From the NCBI RefSeq assembly GCF_001640025.1, contig NC_031671.1, positions 1,674,001-1,738,000 on the forward strand: 64,000 nucleotides of DNA, read 5' to 3'. Each line of letters starts with the position of its first letter. Position 1 is the stretch's first letter. Source of the DNA: Sugiyamaella lignohabitans. Taxonomy: Eukaryota > Ascomycota > Dipodascomycetes > Dipodascales > Trichomonascaceae. The translations under genes were made by a program, and so were the position numbers. Positions 32,219 to 43,200 of this stretch are shown here, piece after piece. Under the pieces are notes generated by a model. The model saw nothing but the letters and a program-made list of their open reading frames with translations, ran no database searches and was not told the origin of the DNA.

Positions 32219-32519
32219 ATGCTGCCCAAACCAGCCGACAGACCCAATAATAGGCAGGGACGACTGGTACGAGATCGGTCTCTAAAGACCCCTGGCCGCA
32301 GCAGCCCGCAGCAGGAGCCGAGCTACTTGGCGACGGGCCAAGCTAAACGAGCCATGGATAGCCGCGTTGCACGACTTTTGGACCGCATGCCCTGGCCTAC
32401 TTGGGCTGGTGCTATGCAGACCGTGACGTAAGTGGCAGTGAAAGAATGCCACATCCCCCCCTCTTTAGGAGTAGCTAATATTAGAACTACACCCTAACAG
32501 ACCGATACGAATATGAACC
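32219..32519 (+). other. Possible spliced short ORF (weak)
   Basis: An ATG-started frame from 32219 reaches GTAAGT (32427). CTAACAG follows about 70 nt on, matching the intron pattern of nearby genes. Joining gives roughly 74 codons before a stop at about 32519. The peptide is basic and unlike any family I know. It could be a non-coding transcript or chance. Confidence 0.2.
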
Positions 32520-32644
32520 AGGGGTAAAATATACAAATATAGAAAATTACATGCAATGTGCACCGACAATTAAAATATTAATTTACTGTGAACCACCAAT
32601 TTTTTCTACGAGCCGTTAAAACGGTTGACGCCCGGACGGGGACC

Positions 32645-32705
32645 TGCCTCCGGCGGCTGGGGCTCCGCCCCAGACCCCGTGGCTCCTCTCGCTGCGCTTG
32701 AGTCG
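32645..32705 (+). repeat. GC-hairpin repeat, single arm
   Basis: Canonical first hairpin; CTCTCGCTGCGCTTGAGTCG second hairpin with one change. Confidence 0.92.
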
Positions 32706-33012
32706 GTAGCGTCGACTATCGCCGCAGTGTATTTTATTACGAGAATGCCACTGGCTAACATTCCCCTTGGCACTTGAAATAAGATTTTATAAAGATAATC
32801 CCTGCGAGCTGCTGCTGCTACCACTGCTGGCTTAGTGGACCCCACAGAACCTTCTTTCACGCGTAGGACCTCGCTGGTACCGCTGCAGGGGGTTTTCAAC
32901 GACAATGCCTGGAATGGTCCCCGCATTTTCATGCAAACTCTCCGCTGTCGGCACCTGCCAGATGCCCTCTGGAATGGACGTTCGAGCCACGGTCAGACCG
33001 AGGGACGGGCGC

Positions 33013-33313
33013 TGCCTCCGGCGGCTGGGGCTCCGCCCCAGACCCTGGTTGCTCCTCTCGCTGCGCTCGAGTCGTTGCGAGGGGGGTCCTGGCTGCTCGG
33101 GGTGTGTTTTGTTTGAAGGTTTTGGGGGTGTTGAAATTCGTGTGATCTGACGGACCCCGCATCGCCAGATGCACCTGCATATGCACATGCACCGATAACA
33201 GGACCCTGATGTGCCAATAACCCCCTGAAAATGCGGGGGACCCCCCAACCCCGACTCGAGCGAAGCGAGAGGAGCAACCAGGGTCTGGGGCGGAGCCCCA
33301 GCCGCCGGAGGCA
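33013..33313. repeat. GC-hairpin repeat, inward-facing inverted pair
   Basis: Plus arm 33013-33074 and minus arm 33252-33313, with a 177-bp spacer. The pair ends 40 bp from the CAR2 stop codon. Confidence 0.92.
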
Positions 33314-33352
33314 GCGCCCAATCCCAGAAAACCCAGTTTATTATGTACAAGA

Positions 33353-34639
33353 TCAGTGGTCGGCAGACTTCGGTGCGGTTGGCAGCGCGTGCACGCACTT
33401 GGCGATGATGTCGAGGCCCTTGGCGATCTGGTCTTCGGTGATGACCAGTGGAGGTGCCAGGCGGATGATGTTTTCGTGGGTGGGCTTGGCTAGCAGCCCG
33501 TGGTCTTTCATGAGAAGACACAGGTCCCAGGCAGTGCGGCCGTTGGCTTTAGACGAGTCGATGACAATGGCATTGAGCAGACCCTTGCCTCTGATTTCGG
33601 TGACAATGCCGGTTTTAAGAAGTGGTTTAAGGCCGTCACGGAATTTTTCGCCAAGAGTAGCAGCTCGTTCAACCAGTCCTTCGTCTTTAACCACCTGTAA
33701 AGCAGCAATGGCAACTGCACATGACAGAGGGTTACCGCCGTAGGTTGAACCATGGGTACCAGGTTCAAAACAACTCATAATTTCCTTAGAAGAAAGCACA
33801 GCAGAAACTGGAGTGACTCCTCCAGAAATGGCCTTGCCAAGCAATACAATATCAGGCTTGACATTGGAATGTTCCACACAAAGAAGCTTGCCAGTACGAG
33901 CAATACCGGTCTGGATCTCGTCAGCAATAAATAAAACATTGTGTTTCTTGCATAACTCAGCCACCTTGACCAGATAGTCGTCTGAAGGCACCACAATACC
34001 GGCCTCACCCTGAATAGGCTCGACTAGGAACGCAGCAATCTTATCGCCAGCACGATCAAAGGCCTCTTCAAGATCGCCAATATTATTATAGCGAAGAGGT
34101 TTATTAGTTCCAGGAATCACTGGACCCACCTGGTTCAAATAAGGACCGTAATTCTCTTTGGCCTCTGGATCAGTCGACATGGATACAATAGCTAGAGTAC
34201 GGCCATGGAAGTTCTCAGTAGCAGCCAGTACAATGGCCTCATTTTCTGGGATACCTTTCTTCATATATCCCCATTTGCGGGCCAATTTAATGCCAGTTTC
34301 AACCGCCTCAGCACCGGTGTTCATGGGCAACACCATTTCATAGCCGAAATATTCAGTCACGTACTTGGCAAATGAGCCAAACACGTCATTATAGAAAGCT
34401 CTAGAGCTAAGAGTCAATTTGGACGCCTGGTCGATCAAAGCTTGGATAATCTTGGGATGGCAATGGCCTTGATTGACTGCCGAGTAAGCTGACAAAAAGT
34501 CTAAATACTCTTTTCCCTCGGGATCCCATACCAATGATCCAGAAGCCTTGGCAAATACCACTGGCAGAGGATGGTAATTGTGAGCAGAGTACTTGTGCTC
34601 ATAGTCCATAGCAGTTTGAGAAGAGATAGAAGCAGTCAT
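33353..34639 (-). CDS. CAR2: Ornithine aminotransferase
   Basis: PLP enzyme of arginine catabolism: L-ornithine plus 2-oxoglutarate gives glutamate-5-semialdehyde plus glutamate, in the cytosol of yeasts. The 428-residue length is normal. Landmarks: substrate region [13 protein letters not shown] (52-64), PLP pocket [17 protein letters not shown] (107-123), Asp240 in [14 protein letters not shown] and the Schiff-base Lys269 in LLGKAISGG. The C-terminal block is [11 protein letters not shown]. Intronless. The 3' end abuts a GC-hairpin pair. Regulation by arginine is expected from the family but no site was identified. Confidence 0.96.
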   Translation of the reverse strand: MTASISSQTAMDYEHKYSAHNYHPLPVVFAKASGSLVWDPEGKEYLDFLSAYSAVNQGHCHPKIIQALIDQASKLTLSSRAFYNDVFGSFAKYVTEYFGYEMVLPMNTGAEAVETGIKLARKWGYMKKGIPENEAIVLAATENFHGRTLAIVSMSTDPEAKENYGPYLNQVGPVIPGTNKPLRYNNIGDLEEAFDRAGDKIAAFLVEPIQGEAGIVVPSDDYLVKVAELCKKHNVLFIADEIQTGIARTGKLLCVEHSNVKPDIVLLGKAISGGVTPVSAVLSSKEIMSCFEPGTHGSTYGGNPLSCAVAIAALQVVKDEGLVERAATLGEKFRDGLKPLLKTGIVTEIRGKGLLNAIVIDSSKANGRTAWDLCLLMKDHGLLAKPTHENIIRLAPPLVITEDQIAKGLDIIAKCVHALPTAPKSADH

Positions 34640-35304
34640 GATGAATTTACGAAAATATCATTCAATCTCCACAGAGTTCAATAAATGATCCTTTTTACAA
34701 ATAAATAAAAACAAATAAATAAAATAAAAAGACCACACAATCCTCGGAAATTGACACTAATTTATATCCGGTCAAGTGTTATCTGCCCACATAAACTGAT
34801 CGACACAAATCCCCTATAGGCAGGGACTCGCGGCAATGTGCGGGTGGTCTTGCCTTTAACTGTCGTCTCTCGCGGGCAGTGAATAGGGTACGCCCCGGAC
34901 CTAACACTGTACCGGGACTCACAGCTGACGCCCATCGTTGCTGTTATGGGTAATCTGTTTCTCCGATAATACCCCTGAGTTCTGCCTCCGGCGGCTGGGG
35001 CTCCGCCCCAGACCCTGGTTGTGCTCGCTTCGCGAGCAGGTGGGGACCCGCTACCGCTGGCACCCACACGTAACGACTCGAGCGAAGCGAGAGGAGCCAC
35101 GGGGTCTGGGGCAGAGCCCCAGCCGCCGGAGGCATACCCCCCAGAGCGAAAGTAGCACCGAGAATTATGCCCATGCAGGTAGGATTATGCGGGAGAACTA
35201 GTATTATTCATTATGTGGTTCGTAGCTAATATAAATGCAGTCGTGGAAGAGTCGTTATTAAGTTATTTTAGTTTTGGTTGACAGAGTGTTTGCCAAAGTG
35301 GATC
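34640..35304. other. Intergenic between divergent CAR2 and the unknown small gene
   Basis: Contains one inverted GC-hairpin pair (34983-35134). An A-rich tract lies next to CAR2 (34690-34735). Confidence 0.7.
34983..35134. repeat. GC-hairpin repeat, close inverted pair with unlike second hairpins
   Basis: The left arm ends in GCTCGC-TTC-GCGAGC. The right arm begins CGACTCGAGCGAAGCGAGAG, and its first-hairpin loop is AGA. The 36-bp spacer is unrelated to the full-unit linker. Confidence 0.92.
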
Positions 35305-35769
35305 ATGGCAGTCATTGAACCGTATTCAGACGAGACTCTCCAGGAAGAGCCCTTGACTCAGGTGGCCCCAGAGTCCACGAGTGAACCCGTCATGGTCGAC
35401 GAGGTGCCTCAGACGTCCCAGAATCAGAGCCAGGACACGTACAGAAGCCGCTACTCGCTGCGGTCGATGCTCAACAACAGAAGACACCATGCTCACAAGA
35501 CATCAACAGCGGCAGTGGCTCAGAATGTGACAGGAACTAATGGCCAGGCGTCTAATTCAGGGGGTCCAACAGTAACAGAAGTGATTGGGTCTAATAGTAA
35601 GGAAGTCAATGAAAACGAAGCGGTGTCTGCAGGGAGTTCAAGTGCCATTCCACCAGTTGGAGATCGACTCGCTAATACTACAAGTCCGACAGCGGGTCAG
35701 GGACTTTCACACAGTAGAATCAGAAACGTGTTCAGGGCACTCCAATTCCGTCGTTCAGACAATGTTTAG
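35305..35769 (+). CDS. Unknown small protein, 154 residues
   Basis: Not recognised. The ATG at 35305 opens a 154-residue frame. The N terminus is acidic, a basic patch at about 42-60 contains SRYSLRSMLNNRRHH, the middle is Ser/Thr/Asn-rich, and the C terminus is basic (HSRIRNVFRALQFRRSDNV). No signal peptide or helix is evident. It is probably disordered. Its stop codon lies one base from the stop of the convergent phosphatase gene, so the two 3' ends must overlap. It could be lineage-specific or a spurious frame. Confidence 0.5.
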   Translation: MAVIEPYSDETLQEEPLTQVAPESTSEPVMVDEVPQTSQNQSQDTYRSRYSLRSMLNNRRHHAHKTSTAAVAQNVTGTNGQASNSGGPTVTEVIGSNSKEVNENEAVSAGSSSAIPPVGDRLANTTSPTAGQGLSHSRIRNVFRALQFRRSDNV

Positions 35770-35770
35770 T

Positions 35771-37237
35771 TTAACGAACCTTAACCAATGTAGCTTCGTC
35801 TAAAGTAGTACCATTAACAGAAGCAATAAATTCATAAGTCAAGTGGGTACTGTTGTGAACAGTGATCTTGGCCCAGCCGAGAACCTCCTCGATCTTCTTG
35901 ACGAGGTAGTCTTTCAGGTGTTTGTCGGCAACAGGATCGAGTCCTTCAAGTTGACCGCCAGATCCGTTGATAATGTACCAGGGAGCTTTAGGGTTGTTGA
36001 GTCCGGCAGGGTCGATCTCGCCGTCGAGACCAATAGGTTGGTTGCGTTGGTAGTTGTGAACATGGCCAAACAGTACAAGGTCGACATTGTACTCGTTGAG
36101 AAGGTCTTCAAAACCCTCTTGACACTCGGGACAGGCATTCTTGGCAGATGCATACCAGGGACGGTGACCCTCAACAATGACCCATGGAGTACGTTTACGG
36201 TCGACCGACTCCAAATCACGCTTGAGCCATTCTCGTTGTTTTTGCAGTTGACCCTTGATATCTTTAGTTGGGTCGCCATCCATACCAAACTCTAGCTCGG
36301 TGTTGATTTGAATAAAGTGGGCAGAGTAGTAGTCGAAAGAGTACCACATGGTTGGCAGGTTGTCTTCAGGGTCGGGGCTGCCAGATGGCATTCTATAGTG
36401 ATCTAAGTATCCAGCAAAAGAACGGTGTTTAGATCCACACTCTTGACCAGCGTCAGTATAAATATCAGCACTTCGAGTACCGCAGTTGATATCGTGGTTA
36501 CCAGGACCCACCATATATGGCTTGAACGATGAAACAGGCTCGGTAGAGTCATAAAAGGCGTTCAGAACTCGGTTGAACGCTTCGACATTGGGTGCTTTAC
36601 TGTGTGGTTGACGCTCTTCTAAGAAGTTGTCGGCATAGGCAATATCACCGTTGTGCCATACAAAGTCGTACTCGTCAACATGCTCAACCAATGACTCAAA
36701 AGTCGATTTGACGGGAGGTTTGCTGAAAATACCGTGCTTCTCCAGAACGTTGCGAATGCCAAAATCCATGTCTTCAGATGTAGATGGGTACAAACCCAGG
36801 CCCTGGGTACCGACATGACCCAGATCAGCCACTGATGCAAAAGTAAAAGGCTTGAACTCATGGTCAAGCTCGTCCTTGCCAACTACAGGAGGTGTAGTAA
36901 ACGAGCGAATAGCAGGTTCTTGCTCGGAATATGACACCTTGTAGTAGTATGTAGTATTGGGCTCTAGTCCCTTTAACGTGACGTGGTTGCTATAGGTCCA
37001 TGAAGTAGAGTATGTGGATGACATACCGTACTCCACTCTGTCGAGAGAGTCTTCACTCAGACCATAGTACACTCTGGGTCTTCGAATATCCCTCAGAGTG
37101 TTCCAACTGATCGACATCTCATCGCTGTTCTTACCCAGAGCTATCCGCTGTTGAACGGGAAACACGTCTACCGGGATAGGACTAGCAGCCACTGCCTGGA
37201 TGGCAGCTACAACCGACACTAAAAACGACAACTTCAT
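35771..37237 (-). CDS. Purple acid phosphatase, secreted
   Basis: Metallophosphoesterase (fungal/plant purple acid phosphatase type) that hydrolyses phosphomonoesters outside the cell. The 488-residue protein has a signal peptide (about 1-19), an N-terminal fibronectin-like domain (QQRIALGKNSDEMSISW ... NTTYYYKVSY) and the catalytic domain. Metal ligands are Asp138 (SVADLG), Asp198 and Tyr201 (GDIAYAD), Asn247-His248 (GPGNHD), His358 (EGHRPWY), and His392/His394 (FGHVHNYQ), so all five motifs are intact. Several NXT/S sites are present. Intronless. The promoter has a 12-bp tandem repeat at 37344-37407. I found no Pho4-type CACGTG in the proximal upstream region. Confidence 0.95.
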   Translation of the reverse strand: MKLSFLVSVVAAIQAVAASPIPVDVFPVQQRIALGKNSDEMSISWNTLRDIRRPRVYYGLSEDSLDRVEYGMSSTYSTSWTYSNHVTLKGLEPNTTYYYKVSYSEQEPAIRSFTTPPVVGKDELDHEFKPFTFASVADLGHVGTQGLGLYPSTSEDMDFGIRNVLEKHGIFSKPPVKSTFESLVEHVDEYDFVWHNGDIAYADNFLEERQPHSKAPNVEAFNRVLNAFYDSTEPVSSFKPYMVGPGNHDINCGTRSADIYTDAGQECGSKHRSFAGYLDHYRMPSGSPDPEDNLPTMWYSFDYYSAHFIQINTELEFGMDGDPTKDIKGQLQKQREWLKRDLESVDRKRTPWVIVEGHRPWYASAKNACPECQEGFEDLLNEYNVDLVLFGHVHNYQRNQPIGLDGEIDPAGLNNPKAPWYIINGSGGQLEGLDPVADKHLKDYLVKKIEEVLGWAKITVHNSTHLTYEFIASVNGTTLDEATLVKVR

Positions 37238-37343
37238 CTTGGCTCCAGAGTTTTATAAACAATATGGCCTATTATGAATGTGAGTATGAATATGGATATG
37301 ACGACGACTAAAAACCGAGAACCGATACACAGTAACCGATGAG

Positions 37344-37407
37344 TTCGTCGATGACTTTGTCGATGACTTTGTCAATAACTTTTGTCGATGACTTCGTCGA
37401 CTTATGA
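37344..37407. repeat. Tandem repeat, 12-bp unit TTYGTCGATGAC
   Basis: About five imperfect copies, 107 bp upstream of the acid phosphatase start. It may carry regulator sites; this is not shown. Confidence 0.85.
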
Positions 37408-38168
37408 CCGATGCGTCGTCTGATGATTTCTAATCCCTGATCTGATCTGTGTGTCGATGATCCACACTAACCACACAACCAGAAAAAAATTAATGCCAAA
37501 AACACACAAAAAACCAAAAAAAACAATAAAAAATATCGAGTCAAACTTCTAAAACAAAGTCCTAAATTGCTACTTCAAAAGTCGTTATAGTTTTACCTTT
37601 TGTTTGGCGATATTTCAAATTTTTCACTCGACTTCCTAATATGGCCTTTAGAGTGAGTTTGCTGTTTCAAATAGACTTTGGCCTACCACAGAAAATACAG
37701 CTTTTTCTACTTCGTTCTTCTAACTCGACTCTTGGCTATTTACCAAGCTAATTATCGCCCTGTATTTGTTGTATTTTGTTGTTGTTGTTAATAAAAAACA
37801 GAGTTAAAAACCAAGATCAAATAAACCAGAACAGGCAGATGTGTATTTATATTGCTTGCCAACCTTAGCAACAGGCCACTCCCCTGAACTCTCAGTGTCA
37901 TTCGTGAATGCACAAAAGAGACTTGCATGCGTCATGCACAGTTCTTTTTTGTTATGATTTGCCTATCCATGTGTTTACTGGGGCGGTGTGCATTGGTGAA
38001 ATCGTGGTCGTCATCTGCCGCTGTCCAGAACCGACCGACCCAACGGTGTTTGCTCGCTACTGACGTGCTCTTGCCTCTAAACAGCTTAGTCTGGATCCTC
38101 ATCTCCATTCTCCACCAGATGGGCCCTCTTCCGGTGTTCGTTATTGGGGGTTTTTGGGGGTTGGGGCC

Positions 38169-38222
38169 TGCCTCCGGCGGCTGGGGCGCTGCCCCAGACC
38201 CCGTTGTGCTCGCTTCGCGAGC
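38169..38222 (+). repeat. GC-hairpin repeat, single arm
   Basis: First-hairpin loop GCT; second hairpin GCTCGC-TTC-GCGAGC. Confidence 0.92.
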
Positions 38223-38290
38223 GCTTGAGACGCTGGGCAGGGTCCGGGGTGGGGTGTGTGAAGTCCTTGGGGGTACTGGGGCAGGTCCTA

Positions 38291-38346
38291 TTAGGTCCTG
38301 TGGGACCTCCTGTTAGGTCCTGTGGGAGCTGCTGTCAGGTCTCGTG
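38291..38346. repeat. Tandem repeat, 22-bp unit, about 2.5 copies
   Basis: The unit starts TTAGGTCCTGTGGGA and ends CT(C/G)CTG. The two full copies are nearly identical. It follows a GC-hairpin arm. Confidence 0.85.
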
Positions 38347-38530
38347 CGTCGGTGCTGCGATCTGTGTTGATTCCCTGTGGTTCATTGTTGTCCCTGTTTC
38401 ATTGTCGATGTCGTGCTAGCTTCTCTTTTTACCGCCCGGTTTCTTGTCACCCGACCGACTGCGATATTATTTCCCCCCTCTATCGCCCCTGTACCCCCTC
38501 TGTTGCCCCCATACCCCCCCCCCCCAGCCT

Positions 38531-38585
38531 CTCCTGCGAAGCAGGAGCCACGGGGTCTGGGGCAGAGCCCCAGCCGCCGGAGGCA
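38531..38585 (-). repeat. GC-hairpin repeat, single arm
   Basis: CTCCTGC-GAA-GCAGGAG; first-hairpin loop AGA; preceded by a C-run. Confidence 0.93.
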
Positions 38586-39423
38586 GTCGGTTCCCCCAGT
38601 GCTCCTCCCCCTCATGCAATGCTCAGCTGCAATTGTACAGATTTCAATCTTCACGCTTGTTTACTCGAATCAGACTAAACAGCATCGCTAGCTGTAGCAC
38701 GTGGAGTCAACAATGATGGCACTGATCGTCCAGCGCTATCGCCGTGGGTAGGGGCTCGGATCTGGCCACCATGCATGGAAGCACGCCTATGAATGGCGCC
38801 ACTCTATTCGCTGGCTGGTGCCTGAAATTGCAAAAAGCAAGCAATAAACAATAAAATAACAATCCCGCCATCTGTCGCCAGAAGCCTATTATCGGCTAAT
38901 CGCCCTGGCTGTCTGCAACCTTTGTGGTCCTAATTGCAGCGGTCCTCGCGACTTCCTACGTATTCCCGACATCCAACTGACCCACCACATACCAATCGTA
39001 ATAATATCCACCGTCCTAGCCGCCATAGCCTAGTTACTATGGACAGGAAGGCCATCTCTACTTTTGCATGTTAATCAGGCTAATTTTTTTTGCTGTTAAT
39101 CAGGGTTAATTGCTGCTGAGTTGACACTCTTGCTTGTTGCTGGATTGCCCAGTTGCCAGCCAGCTGTTCTACCACAGAACAACCTTGCTACGAACAGTAC
39201 GTCATCCAGTCTAGCTAAACCCACTTAAAGTTACGGCCGCATATGCGAGATCACACAGGCTAACTCAAACTGGCTATTGGTCGCACGAGCCATGTGCTCG
39301 CACGCTGCCGCACCGGTCGGGCCCTTATCATGCCAGGTACCCTACCGTACGATCCACATTCTTCGGCCAAGAGCAGATACCGTTCACACGATGCGAAAAC
39401 CGCTCACACGAGTGGTGGGGGTG

Positions 39424-39477
39424 TGCCTCCGGCGGCTGGGGCGCTGCCCCAGACCCCGTTGTGCTCGCTTCGCGAGC
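39424..39477 (+). repeat. GC-hairpin repeat, single arm
   Basis: Same subtype as the copy at 38169 (loop GCT; GCTCGC-TTC-GCGAGC). The two arms are identical over their length as far as I can read. Confidence 0.93.
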
Positions 39478-40079
39478 GTTGGGGGTGTGTCGGCAGCGTC
39501 GACGGGAGCGGGTTCGTTTGGGGGTCTTGTGAGGGGGTGCGGGAGTTGGGGGAGTTGGAGTGTGGACTTCTGGAGTGTGGACTTTTGGAGGGTGGGAGTT
39601 GTTGTGAGGTGCTGGGAGGAGCTGGGAGGAGGACTGTGGTTGTTTTTTTGGCTGTTTGAGAGGTTTTATTTGTGCTAGGGTTTTAGTTTTCGGAGTTAGG
39701 AGAATGATTGATTTGATCCCAGCGATAAGCTCCCGATCGGCTCTAGGAGCCTGCAGCGACATGAGCATCTGATGGCTATTTATGGCTCAAGTAAACAAAA
39801 CACACATGCTCCTCAGATGAGTAGAATCTGAGACGACAAAAACAAAATAAAACATGAAAAGAAATCAGGCAATGCACCCATCCTGGCAAAGTAACAAAAT
39901 AATACCCTCAGTCCGTGTTCTAGAACGGCCACCCCGGGCATTTACGTAATCTGCCGGCCAATCTCAACTCCAGCCCGCCAGTCCGATCATTTTCACGAAA
40001 ATTCAGGGTCTCCGCCATTTCCTCCACCCAAAAACACACACCCATCTCAACCCCCAAACTCCAGCCACACCCCCACGCC

Positions 40080-40141
40080 CGACTCGAGCGAAGCGAGAGG
40101 AGCAACCAGGGTCTGGGGCGGAGCCCCAGCCGCCGGAGGCA
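40080..40141 (-). repeat. GC-hairpin repeat, single arm, BST1 promoter
   Basis: CGACTCGAGCGAAGCGAGAG and GGGGC-GGA-GCCCC, ending 111 bp upstream of the BST1 start codon. Confidence 0.93.
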
Positions 40142-40252
40142 GACCCCTTCCCCTGAGTAGCATAACCGGCACATTTTGATGCAGGAAGTAGAGTAGATAA
40201 CCAACTCCGGCGAGGAGAGTGAAGTGATCCAGATAGCGAGAGCGTAGTAGGT

Positions 40253-43200
40253 ATGGTGCGCTCGAGTTTCAGGCTGGTGGCCCCTGTATTGGGAGGGCTG
40301 GCGGCACTATTTGTTCTGGCAACGTATTTATCGTTTAGGATTTTCAATTATGATCCGAATGGGTGCCAGATGTCATGGAGTCGGCCTGTTTATACTAGGG
40401 TAGAGGGCTTCACGTCGTCGCAGTCGAGAATGGGCAATAAATATGCCATTTATTTATATAGAGAAGGAGGCATTGATCCGGCCGAGGTGGTTGTTTCTCG
40501 GAGTAATGTGCCGGTACTGTTTATTCCAGGAAACGCTGGAAGTTATAAACAGGGTAGATCCATTGCCTCGTACTGTGCTAAGAAGACGGCCGAGCTAGTT
40601 GGTAGTGGAGAAGGTCCAGCTCCGAAACTGGATTTCTTTTTGGCAGATTTTCAGGAAGATTTCACGGCTTTTCACGGCAGGACGTTGTTGGATCAAGCCC
40701 AGTATTTGAATGATGCCATTGAATATATCTTATCATTGTATCAGGGTGAGAATGGCGAAGGTGATGGAGCTCCAGCTCCTACGTCGGTTGTGGTTATTGG
40801 CCATTCTATGGGTGGGATAGTCGCTAGGACGCTGGTGACGCTGCCTAATTATATTCCAGAATCAATCAACACCATAATCACCCTGTCTACTCCTCATACA
40901 CTGCCACCACTCACCTTTGATAAGGATATTACCGTCATATATGACAAGGTCAATCAGTACTGGCGACGTGCTTTTGCCAAGGAGAAGAGGTATCTCCAGG
41001 TAGGAACGTCTGAACAGGAGAATGAACAGGAGAATGACCGGGAGAACGACCGGGAGAACGACTTGGATCATGGTCCTCTGGCTGAAACTTCGTTGATTTC
41101 TGTGACCGGAGGCCAGAGCGATACCATGGTCCCGTCAGACTATACAGCTATATCATCTATTGTGCCAGCGAGTCACGGATTCACGGTGTTTTCGTCGGCT
41201 GTGCCGTTTGTGTGGACCGGAGTCGACCATTTGGCAATGGTGTGGTGTGCTCAGCTCAGACAAGCTGTCGGCGACGCTCTGTTTGATATTGTAGATACTA
41301 CCAAACCACACCGGACAATCCCACTTTCGAGTAGGATGTCTGTATTTAAAAAGCACCTGCTGTCTGGTTTTGAAGAGGAAGCTCGTCAGGAAGACACAGA
41401 TGTACCTATTCACAAAATTGTACTGGATCATTGGAATGGAGTAGCACAGCTCTTAGAGGTTCCTGATATCAACGGGAAACTTGCCATTGGTCCATTGTCG
41501 CCAAACAGTGCGGTATGGGCTCCTGACTATTTAAAAACTAGTGTCAAAGGCAAGAGTCCTGTGCTTCTGTGTCGGTTACCACAGCAAGTAAACAGCACCA
41601 GTCTTGCTCATCTGCCATCTGACTATATCGATTGGACGACAGGTTCTGGACCCGAGGGTCAACAAAGTGTTTTAGAATGTGTCGATCTTCATCAATACTC
41701 ACCTAAATTTCCACTGGTTACCGACCTAAGTGCCATATATCCGTTTGAGTACGACCATGGGCGGCATCTTTCTGTTCATGTCCAGCAGGACGAGCACGAA
41801 AAGTTCCCACTTATCGTTCATGCTGTGAATAAGAACACAGAGAGTCATCTCACCATATCACCAGCTAACAGTATCGTCAAAATAACCGACAGCTTATTAC
41901 GGCTTGCATTTGTGGGCAGAACCATTCGCATTTCCAACCCCTTTACCCATGTATCTTTAGACTCCGTTTCCAGCAGTCTCCTCTCATACAAAGTACGACT
42001 GAACTCTGCTCCTTTTACCAGCCAGTGCTCCACCAGACAGACGTATTTTCTCCCCTACATTCGTCAGTATATCGACGAGCCTCACGAGTCGCGTATCCAC
42101 GTCAATGCTCTCAACCGACCCATCACTGTGGTTAGCCATGGTGCTAGTCCATTCGTGCCAAACACTTTACCAAAAACTAATGTTCATTTACAGGTGTTTG
42201 TTCCTCAATTCAGCTGTGCTGACAGCGAGTCTATCATGTACAGTTTGTCGGTATCGATTGATCTGCTCGCCAGTCTAGGTAACCTGGCAATTCGCTACCG
42301 AACTCTGATAGCCAGCTTGCCACTCGCCATTACATGTTTAATCTTTCTGTTACAGCTCGAAGCCTATAATGGCAAAGGCATATTCATATCGTTTGGTGAC
42401 GGCCTCAACGCATTCACCAAAGGACCACTTCTAATCCTGTTATTAGTATGCCAAGTCCTCTACTTTGCTCTATCACAGCCATTTATGCGGAGCATATTCC
42501 TTTCATTACAAATCCCGTCCGAATACGACAACATTTCCGCTCTTCAGGATTTTAACCCTGACATCAACCAAAACGACATATTTGTAGGAACTTCCGAAGT
42601 CTCTCTATGGGGTATTGTCCCGTTACTCATTCTAGTGTCCACTGGTCTCTGCTACATGGTCCACTATCTCCTCAAACTTCTCATCGACCTCTCGATATTT
42701 CTTCCCACTTTCGGATCCAGCAGCGAGCCAGAACCAGACCTAGCAACCAATGAAATAACCAAAGACCCCAAACCAAGAACCCTATCAACGACCAAACCCC
42801 AACGACGACGACGGACAATAATCACCAGCATCGTGTCACTTTTCGTGCTCTTTTTCATTCCATACCAGATAGCATTTCTAGCGGTGTTCCTGAGACAGCT
42901 CGTCAACGCTGGCAGTTCACTGCGCAAAATCAAGCTGGGATCCAAACAAAATAACAACAACAATAACGGTGACAATAGTACCATCAACTCGATCTTATCA
43001 ACGATTCGGCTCAATAACAACCTGTACAATTTCAACATGACCATCGCCATCATGTTCCTGTGGGTGTCCATCATCAACACCCCACTGCTAGTGATCTGGA
43101 TCCACAACCTGTCACTGCAATGGTCCATTGCGTTCTCATCGCGCAACAACATCCTCGCCGTTCTTCCCAGCATTCTATTAGTCCAAGAAAACGCTTCCGG

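Larger units (their letters stand above)
31124..33352. other. 2.2-kb intergenic region upstream of the FLC gene
   Basis: A-rich promoter side, an AGY-type microsatellite at 32024-32075, a possible spliced small ORF (32219-32519), one single GC-hairpin arm and one inverted pair near the CAR2 3' end. Confidence 0.6.
37238..40252. other. 3-kb intergenic region between divergent phosphatase and BST1
   Basis: Contains tandem repeats at 37344-37407 and 38291-38346, G-rich simple sequence at 39520-39640, and four single GC-hairpin arms. No protein family or tRNA is recognised. Confidence 0.6.

Noticed and set aside
39277..39768. Overlapping ORFs of 120-146 codons near 39.3-39.8 kb
   Set aside because: Their sequence is repeat-encoded plus G-rich low-complexity DNA. 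No protein family is recognisable.
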